The position numbers and the translations under genes are program-made. A DNA stretch of 64,000 nt from Acidobacteriota bacterium. Its GTDB lineage: Bacteria > Acidobacteriota > Blastocatellia > Pyrinomonadales > Pyrinomonadaceae. This document shows, one piece after another, positions 45,416 through 54,995 of this stretch (positions within the stretch are counted from its first letter, which is position 1; each line of letters opens with the position of its first letter). The DNA is taken from the NCBI GenBank assembly GCA_016715115.1, contig JADKBM010000001.1, positions 372,001 to 436,000 on the forward strand. Reading direction: 5' to 3'. The notes under the pieces were generated by a model, which was not told where the DNA came from, ran no database searches, and saw only the letters and a program-made list of their open reading frames with translations.

Positions 45416-47137
45416 GAGGCTGTCTGAAAAGTCCCCTCGGGTTCGGCGATTTTCGGTCTCGGGAGTGTTGTTTGAATTTCGTCGAGTTGCATACGTGGGT
45501 TATAATACTAAGTATGATACACGAGAAAAGGAAGAAGGTGGTCTTCAAGCATTACGATCAGAACCAACCGATGTTGTTGCCGCCGAGCCTGGATGACTGG
45601 TGCCCGCGAACCATCCGGTGCGCGTTGTGAACGAAGTGATCGAGCGGATCGACATCGGCGGCTTGAGCTTGGGTACAAAGGCGGCGGAGCGTCGAGCTAC
45701 CATCCGCGGCTGCTTTTGAAGGTGCTGGTTTACGCGTATCTTCGGAATATCTATTCGTCCCGGAAGATCGAGCAGGCGTTGCAGGAAAACGTGCATTTCA
45801 TGTGGCCGCCGGCAACGCGAGGCCGGACCACAACACGCTGGCGGACTTTCGGTCGAAGCGGCTGAAAGATCATCTTGAGAAGATCTTTTCGCAGGTCGTG
45901 CTGCTGCTTGTCGAAGAGGGGCGGTATCGTTGCGGGAAGTGATACTGACGGGACGAAGATCGAGGCGAACGCGAACCGGTACACGTTCGTCTGGGCAAAG
46001 ACGGTGGAGCGGAACAAGCAGCGGATAAGGGAACAGTTGCGTGACGTGTGGAAGTACGTCGAGCGGGCGAGCGCGGAGGAAGAGCAGGCGCCGAACGAGC
46101 CGGATTTTGAGGCGGTGGACCCGGAAGCGGTGACGCGCGGTGAGAGCGATCGACGAGGAGTTGCTGAAAGCCGAGCCCGATGCGAAGACAAGGCAGCGGG
46201 TGCGGAAATTGAGGCGGAGTTGCCGGGCCGGGCGGCGAAGGTCGAGGCGCAGGAGCGGATGCTGGACGGGCGACGAAGCAGTTCGAAGACCGATCAGACG
46301 CGACGTTCATGAGGATGAAGGAAGACCATCTGGGGAACGGGCAGTTGAGACCGGCGTACAATGTCCAGCTGGCGACCGAGGGGCATTTTCTGACCGGGTA
46401 CACGCTGACACTCGGCGGGGACACGACCGCGCTGCCGGAGCATGTCGGCAAATGATCGAAACGTACGGAACGGAACCCGAAAGCGGACGGCGGATGCGGG
46501 TTACGGCAGTGAAGAGAACTACGCCTATCTGGAGAAACGGGCGATCAAGGCATTTGTGAAGTTTCCGGGTCGATTCCGGGAAGCCCAAGGGGAAGTTCGC
46601 GGCAGACAACTTCCAATACGACGCAGAGACCGATACTTACCGGTGTCCGGCGGGGCACGGATGGAGTTCTGGAGGATCGCGGAAGACGACGCAGAACGGC
46701 CGGAAGCAAAACGTCAAAATCTACCGGACCGAGGCCGCGGCGGATGTCCGATGCGGGCCAAATGTTCGAAGGGCGAGGGGGACGGTCGATCGAGCGCAAC
46801 GAAGAAGTTCTGAGGCACCGGCGCAGGCGCGCGAGATGCTCGAAAGCGAGAAAGGCGTCGAACGGAGGAAACAACGGTACGAGGTCGAGGCGGTGATCGG
46901 AAACATAAAGGAAAACAAGAAATTCAGAAGGTTCTTACTGAGGGGGTTGGCAAAAGTACAGATTGAGATCGGATTGATGCGATCGCACACAACCTGCAAA
47001 GGCTGGCAACCGTCTGAAAAGGCGGAAATGCGCTCGGCGACCGGCCAACTGATGACGGCCGAAGCGGACTCTCCCAAAACAGACAACAGAAAAACGGCAA
47101 TCCCGGAGACTTTCTGAGTGACTTTCCAGACAGCCTC
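45416..47137 (+). mobile_element. IS1182-family insertion sequence, copy 3 (about 22 nt shorter)
   Basis: Complete ends as in the other copies. It differs from copy 1 by about 20 small deletions at positions mostly distinct from those in copy 2, plus at least one substitution (GGGCCAAATG for GGGCCGAATG). No clear target-site duplication is visible. Confidence 0.88.
45514..47016 (+). pseudogene. IS1182 transposase, multiply frameshifted (copy 3)
   Basis: Starts as copy 1. The first lesion is at about 45595 (GATGACTGG for GATGATCTGG). Later pieces ELGYKGGGASSYHPRLL, YTFVWAKTVERN and LEKRAIKAFVKFPG fall in different frames. As it stands it cannot make a transposase. Confidence 0.85.
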
Positions 47138-47180
47138 CAATTCATACAACCGAAGACAAATCGGAGTTTTGACACAACCT

Positions 47181-47255
47181 CGGTAGCGGATGGTTGAAGA
47201 TCGGTTGATATCAATACTTCGGTCCGGGAGTGCTGCAACCAACCATCCGCTACCG
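47181..47255. repeat. 16-bp perfect inverted repeat element
   Basis: CGGTAGCGGATGGTTG at 47181-47196 and its exact reverse complement at 47240-47255. The neighbouring CCGCAGATGGTACCGACTCG and its relatives at about 43534 and about 53720 show this is a dispersed repeat family. Confidence 0.7.
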
Positions 47256-47357
47256 CAGATGGTACCGACTCGACGCGATTGCAACGCGATTCGGGATTCC
47301 CAGTCTGGAACCCTTGGAATTCTGGAATTGGGATTTAGGTATCGTGTGGCCGCGGCT

Positions 47358-47399
47358 GCCCGCCCGCTCACGCAGGCGGTACTGACTCGCCGCAGATCA
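47358..47399. repeat. 42-bp interspersed repeat, copy A
   Basis: It starts GCCCGCCCGCTCACGCAGGC and ends GACTCGCCGCAGATCA. It is identical to 48750-48791, 1.4 kb away, on the same strand. The two copies flank the gene at 47658. Confidence 0.85.
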
Positions 47400-47657
47400 G
47401 GAAATCGCAAATCCGTGATCCGAAATCCGTTGGGAATCGACGCGGAGAACAAGCGGAAAGGCACCGGCGCCGGAGATCTCAAGGTTGTTCCCGTGAAAGG
47501 ACCGCGCTGAACGAAAAACCAAGTGAAAAACTTGTTGACGCTTGTTAAACGATTGCGGTACGATAGGATTTGCCCGTCGGGGCGGGATCAATTCGTTTAA
47601 CCTCTTTCTGCATCTTCAACAAAGAGCATCATTTCGGTAATCAAAAAGGAGACGATC

Positions 47658-48635
47658 GTGAAGTTTCAACAGTTGTTCAAAAAAAGTTTCGGAGTATTAC
47701 TTTTGGGCGTTTTGGTGTTTTCGGCGGCGGTTGTCGCACAGGATCGCAAGGCGACTCTGGTGGTCGGCGACGAAAAACGCGAAATGCCGCTAGCGGGCCC
47801 GAACAATCTCTACTGCGCGGGATATGTTCAGACCGAACCCGTTGACACGTCGGCGAAGATCGTCGGCGCGGATAACGAACAGGAGCAATATACTTTCGCG
47901 CAGGGCGACAACCTGTATGTCAATGTCGGCGCCAACAAGGGTGCGAAGGTTGGCGATATGTTTGCCGTCGTCCGTCCGCGCGGCCAGGTTGAAACGCGCT
48001 GGACGAAGAAGGGCGACCTCGGTTATTACGTTCAGGAGGTCGGCGCGCTCGAGGTCGTGAAGGTCAAGGCAGAAGTTTCGGTCGTGCGCGTCAAAACGTC
48101 GTGCGACAACCTTTTGTTCGGCGATCTGCTGCAACCGATCCAACCGCGGACCTCGCCGATGTCAATGCAGCGTCCGGCGCTCGACGTTTTCGGCGACCCT
48201 TCCGGTAAGGCAATGGGACGAATCTTTCTCGCCCGCGATATGCGGGAACTCATCGGTCGCGAACAGATCGTCTATATCGATCTCGGCGCCGAGGATGGGG
48301 TCAAGAGCGGTGATTATCTGACCATTTTCCGCCCGCTCGGAAAGGGCGGCGTGACGCCTTATTCGCAAAAAGAAAATATGAGCTCGCGCGACGAGGGATT
48401 CCAATCCGACGAGTTTCGCGGCGGCAAATTCTCCAATCAGGCCCCGCGCAAAAAAGGCAATCTGGCGCAAGGCAGGGTCGTAACGACCGAGAACGCCAAG
48501 TTGGACCGGCCGTCCGACCTACGCAAGATCGTCGGCGAAATGGTGATCCTGAGTGTCCAGGGCAAGACCGCGACGGCGATGGTCGTCCGCGCGGCGCAGG
48601 AGATCCATACCGGCGACTGGGTGGAAATGCAGTAG
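47658..48635 (+). CDS. exported protein of unknown function (FlgT-C-like SH3 repeats)
   Basis: 325 residues from a GTG with a strong SD (AAAAAGGAG). The signal peptide is SFGVLLLGVLVFSAAVVAQ. The mature protein has two similar segments around VNVGANKGAKVGDMFAVVRPRG and IDLGAEDGVKSGDYLTIFRPLG. Such GAxxGVKxGD-x-hydrophobic loops are seen in FlgT C-terminal-type and related SH3-like domains. It has two cysteines. No flagellar genes are nearby, so a general envelope role is more likely. The family call is tentative. Confidence 0.7.
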   Translation: MKFQQLFKKSFGVLLLGVLVFSAAVVAQDRKATLVVGDEKREMPLAGPNNLYCAGYVQTEPVDTSAKIVGADNEQEQYTFAQGDNLYVNVGANKGAKVGDMFAVVRPRGQVETRWTKKGDLGYYVQEVGALEVVKVKAEVSVVRVKTSCDNLLFGDLLQPIQPRTSPMSMQRPALDVFGDPSGKAMGRIFLARDMRELIGREQIVYIDLGAEDGVKSGDYLTIFRPLGKGGVTPYSQKENMSSRDEGFQSDEFRGGKFSNQAPRKKGNLAQGRVVTTENAKLDRPSDLRKIVGEMVILSVQGKTATAMVVRAAQEIHTGDWVEMQ

Positions 48636-48749
48636 CGTTCGATTTTCGATTTTCGATTTTCGATTTTGGATTGGGCCGCGGGGATTACCGGCGGCCCTTT
48701 CCTTTGTGCACGGCCTGCTCCCGATCCAGGAATCACAAGTGCAACGGTT

Positions 48750-48791
48750 GCCCGCCCGCTCACGCAGGCGGTACTGACTCGCCGCAGATCA
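48750..48791. repeat. 42-bp interspersed repeat, copy B
   Basis: Exact copy of 47358-47399. Around it (48636-48851) are simple repeats CGATTTT and CCCAAATCCGCAAT, typical intergenic filler of this genome. Confidence 0.85.
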
Positions 48792-48851
48792 CGGCCCGCA
48801 AGTCCGCAGTCCCAAATCCGCAATCCCAAATCCGCAATCCCAAATCCGCCA

Positions 48852-50345
48852 TCAGTTTCCTCCGGTCATCATCAGGCCGATCTCTTCTACGGAGGTCGTC
48901 CGCGGGTCGACCTCGCCGACGATCTTGCCTTCGCGAATGACTAGCAGGCGGTCGGCGAGCGCCGTCACCTCTTCAAGTTCCGCTGAAACGAGCAAAACAG
49001 CGGAACCTGCGTCACGAAGGCCGATCAGCTTGCGGTGGATGAATTCGATCGCGCCGATATCGACGCCGCGCGTCGGCTGCGACACAAGGAGGAGTTTCGG
49101 ATTGATGTCGAATTCCCTTCCGATGATCAGTTTTTGCTGATTGCCGCCCGAAAGCGATTTCGCGGACAGTGTCGGATCCGGCGGACGTACATCGAAATTC
49201 TCGATGATCGAACGGACGCGCGCATCGATCGTCGCCTGATTCAAAAATCCGCCGCTCGCGACCGGCGCGCGGTAATGAACGCCGAGAATGGAATTTTCGG
49301 CAAGGTCCGAATTGAGCAAAAGCCCGCGCTTGTGCCTGTCTTCCGGGATATGCGCGATGCCGAGTTCGATCCGTTGCCGCACGGTCATTTTGGAGATCTC
49401 GCGATCGCCGAAACGGATCGATCCAGACCGGACCGGCGTCAATCCGGCGATGGCTTCGACCAACTCCGTCTGCCCGTTCCCTTCGATTCCGGCGATCCCG
49501 ACGATCTCGCCCGCCTTCACCTCGAACGAAACACCGGCAACCGCCTGACCGTGCTTGCCGGCGACCGAGACGTTTTCGACCTCGAGGACGACCCCATCCG
49601 GCGTTGCGTCGGTCTTCTCGACGCGCAACAGGACGTCGCGTCCGACGATCATCCGCGCGAGTTCCTTGGCGTTGGTGTCCGCCGTCTTCACGTTGCCGAC
49701 GACTTTGCCGTCGCGCATTACTGTCACGTCGTCCGAGATCGCCAGCACTTCTTCGAGCTTGTGCGTGATGATCACGATCGTCTTTCCCTGATCGCGCATC
49801 CGGCGCAATATATTGAAGAAATCCTCGACCTCCTGCGGCGAAAGAACGGCTGTCGGTTCGTCGAGGATCAGAAACTCCGCCTTGCGGTACAGCGCCTTGA
49901 GCAATTCGACCCGTTGCTGCGCGCCGACCGAAAGGTCTTCGATCATCGAATGCGGATCAATGTTGAGTCGTAGTTCGTCCGAAAGCGCGCGGATCGCATC
50001 ATTCGCCTTTTTCCAGTCAATGCTCGCCTGATTTCCGCCTTCGGCGCCGAGAATGATGTTCTCGCCGACGGTCATCGTATCGACGAGCATAAAATGCTGA
50101 TGCACCATCCCGATGCCGAGCGCGATCGCGTCGTGCGGATTGTTGATCGTGACCGGTTTGCCGCCGTATTCGATGGAACCCGAATCGGCGTTGTAAAAAC
50201 CGTACGCGATCCGCATAATGGTCGACTTACCCGCGCCGTTCTCGCCGACGATCGCGTGGATCGTCCCCTTTTCGACGCGGATCGAAACATCATCGTTGGC
50301 AACGACGCTGCCGAAGGTTTTTGTAATGTTTTTTAGTTCAAGCAT
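48852..50345 (-). CDS. nucleoside/sugar ABC transporter ATPase (two NBDs)
   Basis: 497 residues from the ATG at 50345 (MLELKNITKTFG); upstream in-frame codons are simple-repeat translation. NBD1: Walker A GENGAGKST, signature LSVGAQQRVELLKAL, Walker B FLILDEPTAVL. NBD2 has VEVKAGEIVGIAGIEGNGQ (degenerate Walker A) and LSGGNQQKLIIGREF. This is the NupO/YufO/RbsA type that pairs with BMP-family lipoproteins. The two permease genes that normally follow are absent: the next gene is on the other strand. It belongs with the BMP lipoprotein and pyrimidine phosphorylase genes. Confidence 0.9.
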   Translation of the reverse strand: MLELKNITKTFGSVVANDDVSIRVEKGTIHAIVGENGAGKSTIMRIAYGFYNADSGSIEYGGKPVTINNPHDAIALGIGMVHQHFMLVDTMTVGENIILGAEGGNQASIDWKKANDAIRALSDELRLNIDPHSMIEDLSVGAQQRVELLKALYRKAEFLILDEPTAVLSPQEVEDFFNILRRMRDQGKTIVIITHKLEEVLAISDDVTVMRDGKVVGNVKTADTNAKELARMIVGRDVLLRVEKTDATPDGVVLEVENVSVAGKHGQAVAGVSFEVKAGEIVGIAGIEGNGQTELVEAIAGLTPVRSGSIRFGDREISKMTVRQRIELGIAHIPEDRHKRGLLLNSDLAENSILGVHYRAPVASGGFLNQATIDARVRSIIENFDVRPPDPTLSAKSLSGGNQQKLIIGREFDINPKLLLVSQPTRGVDIGAIEFIHRKLIGLRDAGSAVLLVSAELEEVTALADRLLVIREGKIVGEVDPRTTSVEEIGLMMTGGN

Positions 50346-50580
50346 CTCTTTAGATAGCAGTAAGCAGTGAGCCGGGAGCAGTGGTCGGTGATCAGTGGTC
50401 GGTGGTCGGTGATCAGTGGTCGGTGGTCGGTGGTAAGTTACTCTGTACCGCTCACCGCCCACTGCTCACCGCCTACTGCTCACTGCTCACTGCTCACCGC
50501 TCACCGCCTACTGCTCACCGCCTACTGCTCACCGCTCACTGCTCACCGCTCACTGCTCACCGCTCACTGCTCACTGCTCA
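50346..50580. repeat. oppositely oriented simple-repeat pair between BMP and ATPase genes
   Basis: GTGGTCGGTGATCAGTG units (50376-50435) are followed by CTCACTGCTCACCGCTCAC units (50452-50580). These are near-complements, so a long hairpin can form in the operon mRNA. Same sequence class as 38638-38815. Confidence 0.8.
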
Positions 50581-51627
50581 CTATTTCGCCATCGCGTCCG
50601 TGACCTTGATCTCGCCGGCGACGATCTTCGTTTTTGCGGCCTCGACGCGCTCGATGACATCTTTCGGGATCAGCGCCCGGTTGAAGTCGTCCATCGCATA
50701 CGCGACGCCGTCCTTGTCGAGCCCGAAGGCGTGGAATCCGCCGTTGAACTGCTTGCCGAGGACTTCTTTGACGACGTCATAGACCGCGTTGTCGACGCGT
50801 TTGACCATCGATGTCAGGACGAATCCGGGTTTGACCATATTCTGGTTCGAATCGACGCCGATGACGAACTTGTTCGCTTCGCCCTGCGGGTTTCGGCCGT
50901 ATTGCTCGACTGCGTCGAACGCCCCGAGACCCGAATTTCCGGCGGCGGTGAAGATCACGTCCGCGCCCTGACCGATCTGCGAGAGCGCCAGTTCCTTTCC
51001 CTTTCCAGGATTGTTCCAGGCCGAATCGGTGACGCCGACGTAGTTGTCGATGACCTTGATGTTCGGATTTACTGACCGCGCGCCCTCTTCGTACCCGGTT
51101 TCGAACTTATGAATCAACGGAATGTCCATCCCGCCGATGAATCCGAGAACGCCCGATTTCGATTTCGACGCGGCGATCATTCCGACGAGAAACGAACCTT
51201 CATGCTCACGGAAAACGAGCGATGCGACGTTGCTTTTCGGCGTCTTGCCGTCGGCCTCGAAGATCACGCCGTCAACGATGGCGAACTTGATGTTCGGATA
51301 ATCGGTTGCGACCGTTTGCATAATCGGCCCCTGAGCGAAGCCGACGCCGATGATGAGATCGAAGTCGCGCTCCGCAAAAGCCCGCATTGCCGGTTCGATC
51401 GAGGTCGGATTGCCGGGTTCAACGTCGTACAGACAAACGTTCAGATCCTTTTCCGCGCGCCTGACGCCGTCCCAGGCCGCGGCGTTGAACGAACGGTCGT
51501 TCTTGCCGCCGATGTCGAAGACGATGCCGACCTTGATGTTGCACTGGCGCTGCGCTTCGGTTTTGGCGCCGCACGATGCCAGCATCGAGGCAGCGATACA
51601 AAGAGCGATTAGACAGACGAATTTCAT
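50581..51627 (-). CDS. BMP-family nucleoside-binding lipoprotein
   Basis: 348 residues from the ATG at 51627. Lipobox MLASC ends the signal peptide. PnrA/BMP periplasmic-binding fold: KVGIVFDIGGKNDRSFNAAAWDG, GFAQGPIMQTVA, GFIGGMDIPLIHKFETGYEEGA, DVIFTAAGNSGLGAFDAVEQ and GVDSNQNM. The family binds purine or pyrimidine nucleosides. The neighbour pyrimidine-nucleoside phosphorylase (66 bp upstream) makes nucleoside uptake for salvage or catabolism likely. Confidence 0.92.
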   Translation of the reverse strand: MKFVCLIALCIAASMLASCGAKTEAQRQCNIKVGIVFDIGGKNDRSFNAAAWDGVRRAEKDLNVCLYDVEPGNPTSIEPAMRAFAERDFDLIIGVGFAQGPIMQTVATDYPNIKFAIVDGVIFEADGKTPKSNVASLVFREHEGSFLVGMIAASKSKSGVLGFIGGMDIPLIHKFETGYEEGARSVNPNIKVIDNYVGVTDSAWNNPGKGKELALSQIGQGADVIFTAAGNSGLGAFDAVEQYGRNPQGEANKFVIGVDSNQNMVKPGFVLTSMVKRVDNAVYDVVKEVLGKQFNGGFHAFGLDKDGVAYAMDDFNRALIPKDVIERVEAAKTKIVAGEIKVTDAMAK

Positions 51628-51693
51628 AAGCAAGTACAAATGATCGCGATAATTCGGTTCGAAAGGACGAAAAAACCGAACCGCCTTTGATCT

Positions 51694-53007
51694 CTATCGG
51701 ACAACTTCGTGGATCAATCCCAGATTTTCAGGTTTTTCCCCGCCTATTTTATACGCAGTCCGCAATTTTTCGCTAATCGTCGCGGCCTGAGATTTCGAGC
51801 GCGCGTAGACCGTCCCGATGAGGTCGCCGGCGGCGATCTTGTCGCCAAGCCGGGCCGCGCATTCAAATCCGACCGCGTAGTCGATCAAATCCTCGGCCTT
51901 GACGCGCCCGCCGCCGAGTGCGCAGATCGCGTCGCCCACCGCGCGGGTATCGATCTCGGAGACGAATCCGGAGTCGGCCGCTTTGATCTCGGCTTTTACG
52001 ATTCCCTTCGTCAGCATCTTCTCAGGCGTATCGCAGATCGTCGGATCGCCTTTTTGAAGCTCGATATTAAGGCGGAATCTTTCAAGCGCGCTGCCGTCCC
52101 ATAGTTTTTCAAGGCACATCGCGTTGGCATCGTCGAGATCCTTCGCAATCCCGCATAAGACGACCATCCGCGCCGTCAATTCAAGCGACAGGTCGAGCGT
52201 CGGTTGAGAGAGTTCGTCGACCTCGCCGCGCATTATCTTCAGACATTCGTAAACCTCGAGCGCATTGCCCGCGAAACGTCCGAGCGGCTCGCTCATATTG
52301 GTTATCACGGCCTCGGTCTTGACCCCGAAATCGGTTCCGGCGGCAACCATATATTTCGCGAGGACGCGCGCGTCCCAGAGGTTTTCCATAAACGCGCCGT
52401 TGCCGGTCTTGACGTCGAGAACGAGCGCGTCGAGATCCTCGGCAAGCTTTTTCGACATAATCGATGCGACGATCAACGGCACGGACTCGACCATCGCGCA
52501 GGCGTCGCGGAGCGCATAGAGTTTTCGATCGGCGGGAACGATCCGCTTTGTCTGACCCGCCAGCGCAAAGCCGCACTTCTTCAATGTCCGCTTGATCTGC
52601 GCGCTGGAAAGCCGGACGTTGTAACCATCGATCGACTCGAGTTTGTCGAGCGTGCCGCCGGTATGGCCGAGGCCGCGACCCGAGATCATCGGCACCGCCA
52701 CGCCGCACGCGGCCGCGAGCGGTGCGATGATCAGAGACGTTTTGTCACCGACCCCGCCGGTCGAATGCTTGTCGGCGATAGGCGCGTCGATGTCGCTGAA
52801 ATCGAGCGTTTCACCGGAATGGAGCATCGCCCGGACCAACGCGTTCTGCTCGCTCATATTAAGGCCGTGAATGAACATCGCCATTACCAGCGCAGTGATC
52901 TGATAATCGGCCCACGAACCGTCGCTCACGCCGGCTATGAACGCCTCTATTTCGTTTTCCGAGAATCTTGCGCCGTCGCGTTTTTTGCGGATCAGGTCTT
53001 GTGGAGT
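51694..53007 (-). CDS. pyrimidine-nucleoside / thymidine phosphorylase
   Basis: 437 residues from the ATG at 53007 (MTPQDLIRKKRDG). The signature KHSTGGVGDKTSLIIAPLAAACG contains the phosphate-binding residues. SGRGLGHTGGTLDKLES is the family PROSITE-type block. The C-terminal biotinyl-like domain runs to KIGGEKPENLGLIHEVVR. Reaction: pyrimidine (deoxy)nucleoside + phosphate to base + (deoxy)ribose-1-phosphate. First gene of a unit with the BMP lipoprotein and ABC ATPase. Thymidine versus uridine preference is not decidable by eye. Confidence 0.93.
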   Translation of the reverse strand, partial: TPQDLIRKKRDGARFSENEIEAFIAGVSDGSWADYQITALVMAMFIHGLNMSEQNALVRAMLHSGETLDFSDIDAPIADKHSTGGVGDKTSLIIAPLAAACGVAVPMISGRGLGHTGGTLDKLESIDGYNVRLSSAQIKRTLKKCGFALAGQTKRIVPADRKLYALRDACAMVESVPLIVASIMSKKLAEDLDALVLDVKTGNGAFMENLWDARVLAKYMVAAGTDFGVKTEAVITNMSEPLGRFAGNALEVYECLKIMRGEVDELSQPTLDLSLELTARMVVLCGIAKDLDDANAMCLEKLWDGSALERFRLNIELQKGDPTICDTPEKMLTKGIVKAEIKAADSGFVSEIDTRAVGDAICALGGGRVKAEDLIDYAVGFECAARLGDKIAAGDLIGTVYARSKSQAATISEKLRTAYKIGGEKPENLGLIHEVVR

Positions 53008-53122
53008 CATTAAATAAAACTTTAGCAAATTTTCCGTGGATTTTCGTCAAAAAGATGTTCCATTTTGGACGGGTTTAGTTGATAATTGAATTCCAGGTTT
53101 TTGAGAGGTTGTAAAAGCAGTA

Positions 53123-53620
53123 ATGAAAAATCCAAGAGCAGTTTTCGGTATCGTCGCATTCGTCGTCGCGTTTGTTTTTTCGGTCGGTTTGGTGCGCATC
53201 TTCTTCCCGGCGCCGTTTGTGCCGTACGCGCCTGTCGCCTATGTTCCGCATCACCGTCATTCGGGATTGGCGTCGGAACTGGAGAGTTTTATCGAACGCG
53301 ACAAATCGAACGGCAGCTATCGCGAGGACCGTATCCTGGTTTCAAACGTCGTTTCGGTTGCGCACGCCGAATCGGTCAAGGAGTATTGGGAAACTTCGTC
53401 ATCGATGGATGCGCGCAATTTTCCGAGGGATTTCAGATTCGCCTGGAAGGAACATATGAACGCGTGGTACGAGTTCTCCGAGTTTCTGAATGCGCGCAAA
53501 GGAAAGAAGGTCGACCGCGCCGAGTTTAATTTGGAAGCCGCCCGGCTCGACGCCGAGATCTCGCGCACGTGGGATGATGTCCTCGATGCCGCCCGCGCGC
53601 ACGGAGCGCACGTCCACTGA
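53123..53620 (+). CDS. small membrane-anchored protein of unknown function
   Basis: 165 residues. One N-terminal transmembrane/signal segment (AVFGIVAFVVAFVFSVGLVRIFF) is followed by a Pro/Tyr-rich stretch (PAPFVPYAPVAYVPHHRHSG) and a helical soluble domain with many Trp/Glu (KEYWETSSSMD, FRFAWKEHMNAWYEFSEFL, SRTWDDVLDAARAHGAHVH). No family recognised. Divergent from the phosphorylase gene and followed by a terminator. Confidence 0.65.
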   Translation: MKNPRAVFGIVAFVVAFVFSVGLVRIFFPAPFVPYAPVAYVPHHRHSGLASELESFIERDKSNGSYREDRILVSNVVSVAHAESVKEYWETSSSMDARNFPRDFRFAWKEHMNAWYEFSEFLNARKGKKVDRAEFNLEAARLDAEISRTWDDVLDAARAHGAHVH

Positions 53621-53644
53621 GCTTAGTTTGACGATCTGGGAATC

Positions 53645-53684
53645 AGGCACTTGTGAAAATCAACATTTTCGCAAGTGCCTTTTT
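53645..53684 (+). terminator. Rho-independent terminator
   Basis: GGCACTTGTGAAAAT / ATTTTCGCAAGTGCC form a 15-bp stem (one G-U pair) with a CAAC loop and a TTTTT run, 25 nt after the stop at 53620. Confidence 0.9.
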
Positions 53685-53777
53685 CATCCCATCTCACGCG
53701 CCGCGCAGGCGAGACAGGTCAGTACCATCTGCGGTAGCGGATGGCTGACGATTGGCATCAAGCTCGTATGTCGATCA

Positions 53778-54254
53778 TTATTGCTCCGAAGCCAACAACA
53801 CTATCGCCTCGGCCCGGACCGCACGGATCTCGCCGACCGCGTCAATTCCCTCGCCCGTCTTCGCCTTCACCGAGACCAGTTCGATCCCGATTCCGAGGGC
53901 GCTCGCAAGATTTGCCCGCATCTCATCGATGAACGGGCGAAGCTTCGGTTTTTCGAGGCTGATGGTCGAATCGACGTTGACCACCGAAAAACCGCGCTCA
54001 CGCATCATTCGCACCGCTTCTCCCAAGAAGACGAAACTGTCGGCGTTCTTCCAACGGTCATCGCGATCCGAGAAATGCGTCCCGATATCGCCGGCGGCGA
54101 GCGCTCCGAGGATCGCGTCCGTTAAGGCGTGCGTCAATGCGTCGGCGTCCGAATGTCCGACGGCTCCCTTTTCGGACGGGACGCGGACGCCGCCAAGAAT
54201 CAGCGGTCGCCCGGCTTCGAGCCGGTGTATGTCGTTCCCGAGTCCAATTCGCAT
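53778..54254 (-). CDS. ispF: 2-C-methyl-D-erythritol 2,4-cyclodiphosphate synthase
   Basis: 158 residues, normal for IspF. GNDIHRLEAGRPLILGGV supplies Asp8/His10 of the metal site. GHSDADALTHALTDAILGA, DIGTHFSD and KAKTGEGIDAVG are the other family blocks. It catalyses the fifth MEP-pathway step of isoprenoid synthesis. 35 bp downstream of ispD. Confidence 0.97.
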   Translation of the reverse strand: MRIGLGNDIHRLEAGRPLILGGVRVPSEKGAVGHSDADALTHALTDAILGALAAGDIGTHFSDRDDRWKNADSFVFLGEAVRMMRERGFSVVNVDSTISLEKPKLRPFIDEMRANLASALGIGIELVSVKAKTGEGIDAVGEIRAVRAEAIVLLASEQ

Positions 54255-54289
54255 AAAGTGATAACTCCGGAAATGGCAAGCGCCAAAAT

Positions 54290-54955
54290 TTACAGGAATT
54301 GTTCGACGAACTTCAGATCGTCGGGCGTGGTGACCTTGATGTTGCGCGCGTTCCCGTCGACGATTTTGATCGCAACCCCAAATTTTTCAACCAGATAGCA
54401 TTCATCGGTCGCGGCATCGCCAAGATCGCTGTGCTCATATGCGCGAGTCAGAAGTTCGAGCCGGAAGGCCTGCGGGGTCAGCGCCCGACGCAATCTCGTT
54501 CGGTCGACCGTTCGCAAGATCCCGCCGTCCGAGACCTCTTTTATCGTATCGGTCACCGCAGCCGTCAAGCACGCCGCGCCGAATTCTTCCGCCGCGCGAA
54601 CGGTCGCGCTGATCTCGTCGGCGGTCACCAGCGGACGTGCGCCATCGTGAACCGCGACGACGTTACAGTCATCGCCAACCGCCCGCAGTCCGTTGCGAAC
54701 GGATTCGGCCCGGGTCGCGCCTCCGGCAACAATCGCCTTGAGTTTTGTAAGTGCGAACTGTTTTGCAATTCCCGCGAAATCAGAAACTCGTTCCGCTGAG
54801 AGAACCAAAACGACCGCGTCGATCGCGGCGCATTCTTCGAATCTCGCAAGAGTATGGATCAACAGTGGTTTGCCGGCGACTTCGATAAACTGTTTGGGGA
54901 TTTCGCCGCCGAACCTGTTTCCGCTGCCGGCGGCGACGATGATGGCGGTATTCAT
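54290..54955 (-). CDS. ispD: 2-C-methyl-D-erythritol 4-phosphate cytidylyltransferase
   Basis: 221 residues from the ATG at 54955. Nucleotidyltransferase start MNTAIIVAAGSGNRFGGEIPKQF, then VHDGARPLVTADEI, VTDTIKEV, TPQAFRLELL, ATDECYLVEKFG and GNARNIKVTTPDDL, all IspD motifs. MEP pathway step three. It is in one unit with the PIN-TRAM gene upstream and ispF downstream, not fused as in some bacteria. Confidence 0.96.
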   Translation of the reverse strand: MNTAIIVAAGSGNRFGGEIPKQFIEVAGKPLLIHTLARFEECAAIDAVVLVLSAERVSDFAGIAKQFALTKLKAIVAGGATRAESVRNGLRAVGDDCNVVAVHDGARPLVTADEISATVRAAEEFGAACLTAAVTDTIKEVSDGGILRTVDRTRLRRALTPQAFRLELLTRAYEHSDLGDAATDECYLVEKFGVAIKIVDGNARNIKVTTPDDLKFVEQFL

Positions 54956-54995
54956 TTCAGTTGGAAGCTGCAACCAACGACCGGGCAATCCTTTC

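Larger units (their letters stand above)
47138..47657. other. intergenic region with interspersed repeats
   Basis: 520 bp, no gene. It holds the inverted repeat at 47181-47255, the 42-bp repeat at 47358-47399, and shortly before the next gene a plausible promoter TTGACG (about 47534) / TACGAT (about 47558). Confidence 0.55.

Noticed and set aside
48852..50462. Longer start of the ABC ATPase at 50462
   Set aside because: The extra N-terminus (HRPPTTDHRPPTTDHRP) is translation of the simple repeat; the ATG at 50345 starts the normal domain.
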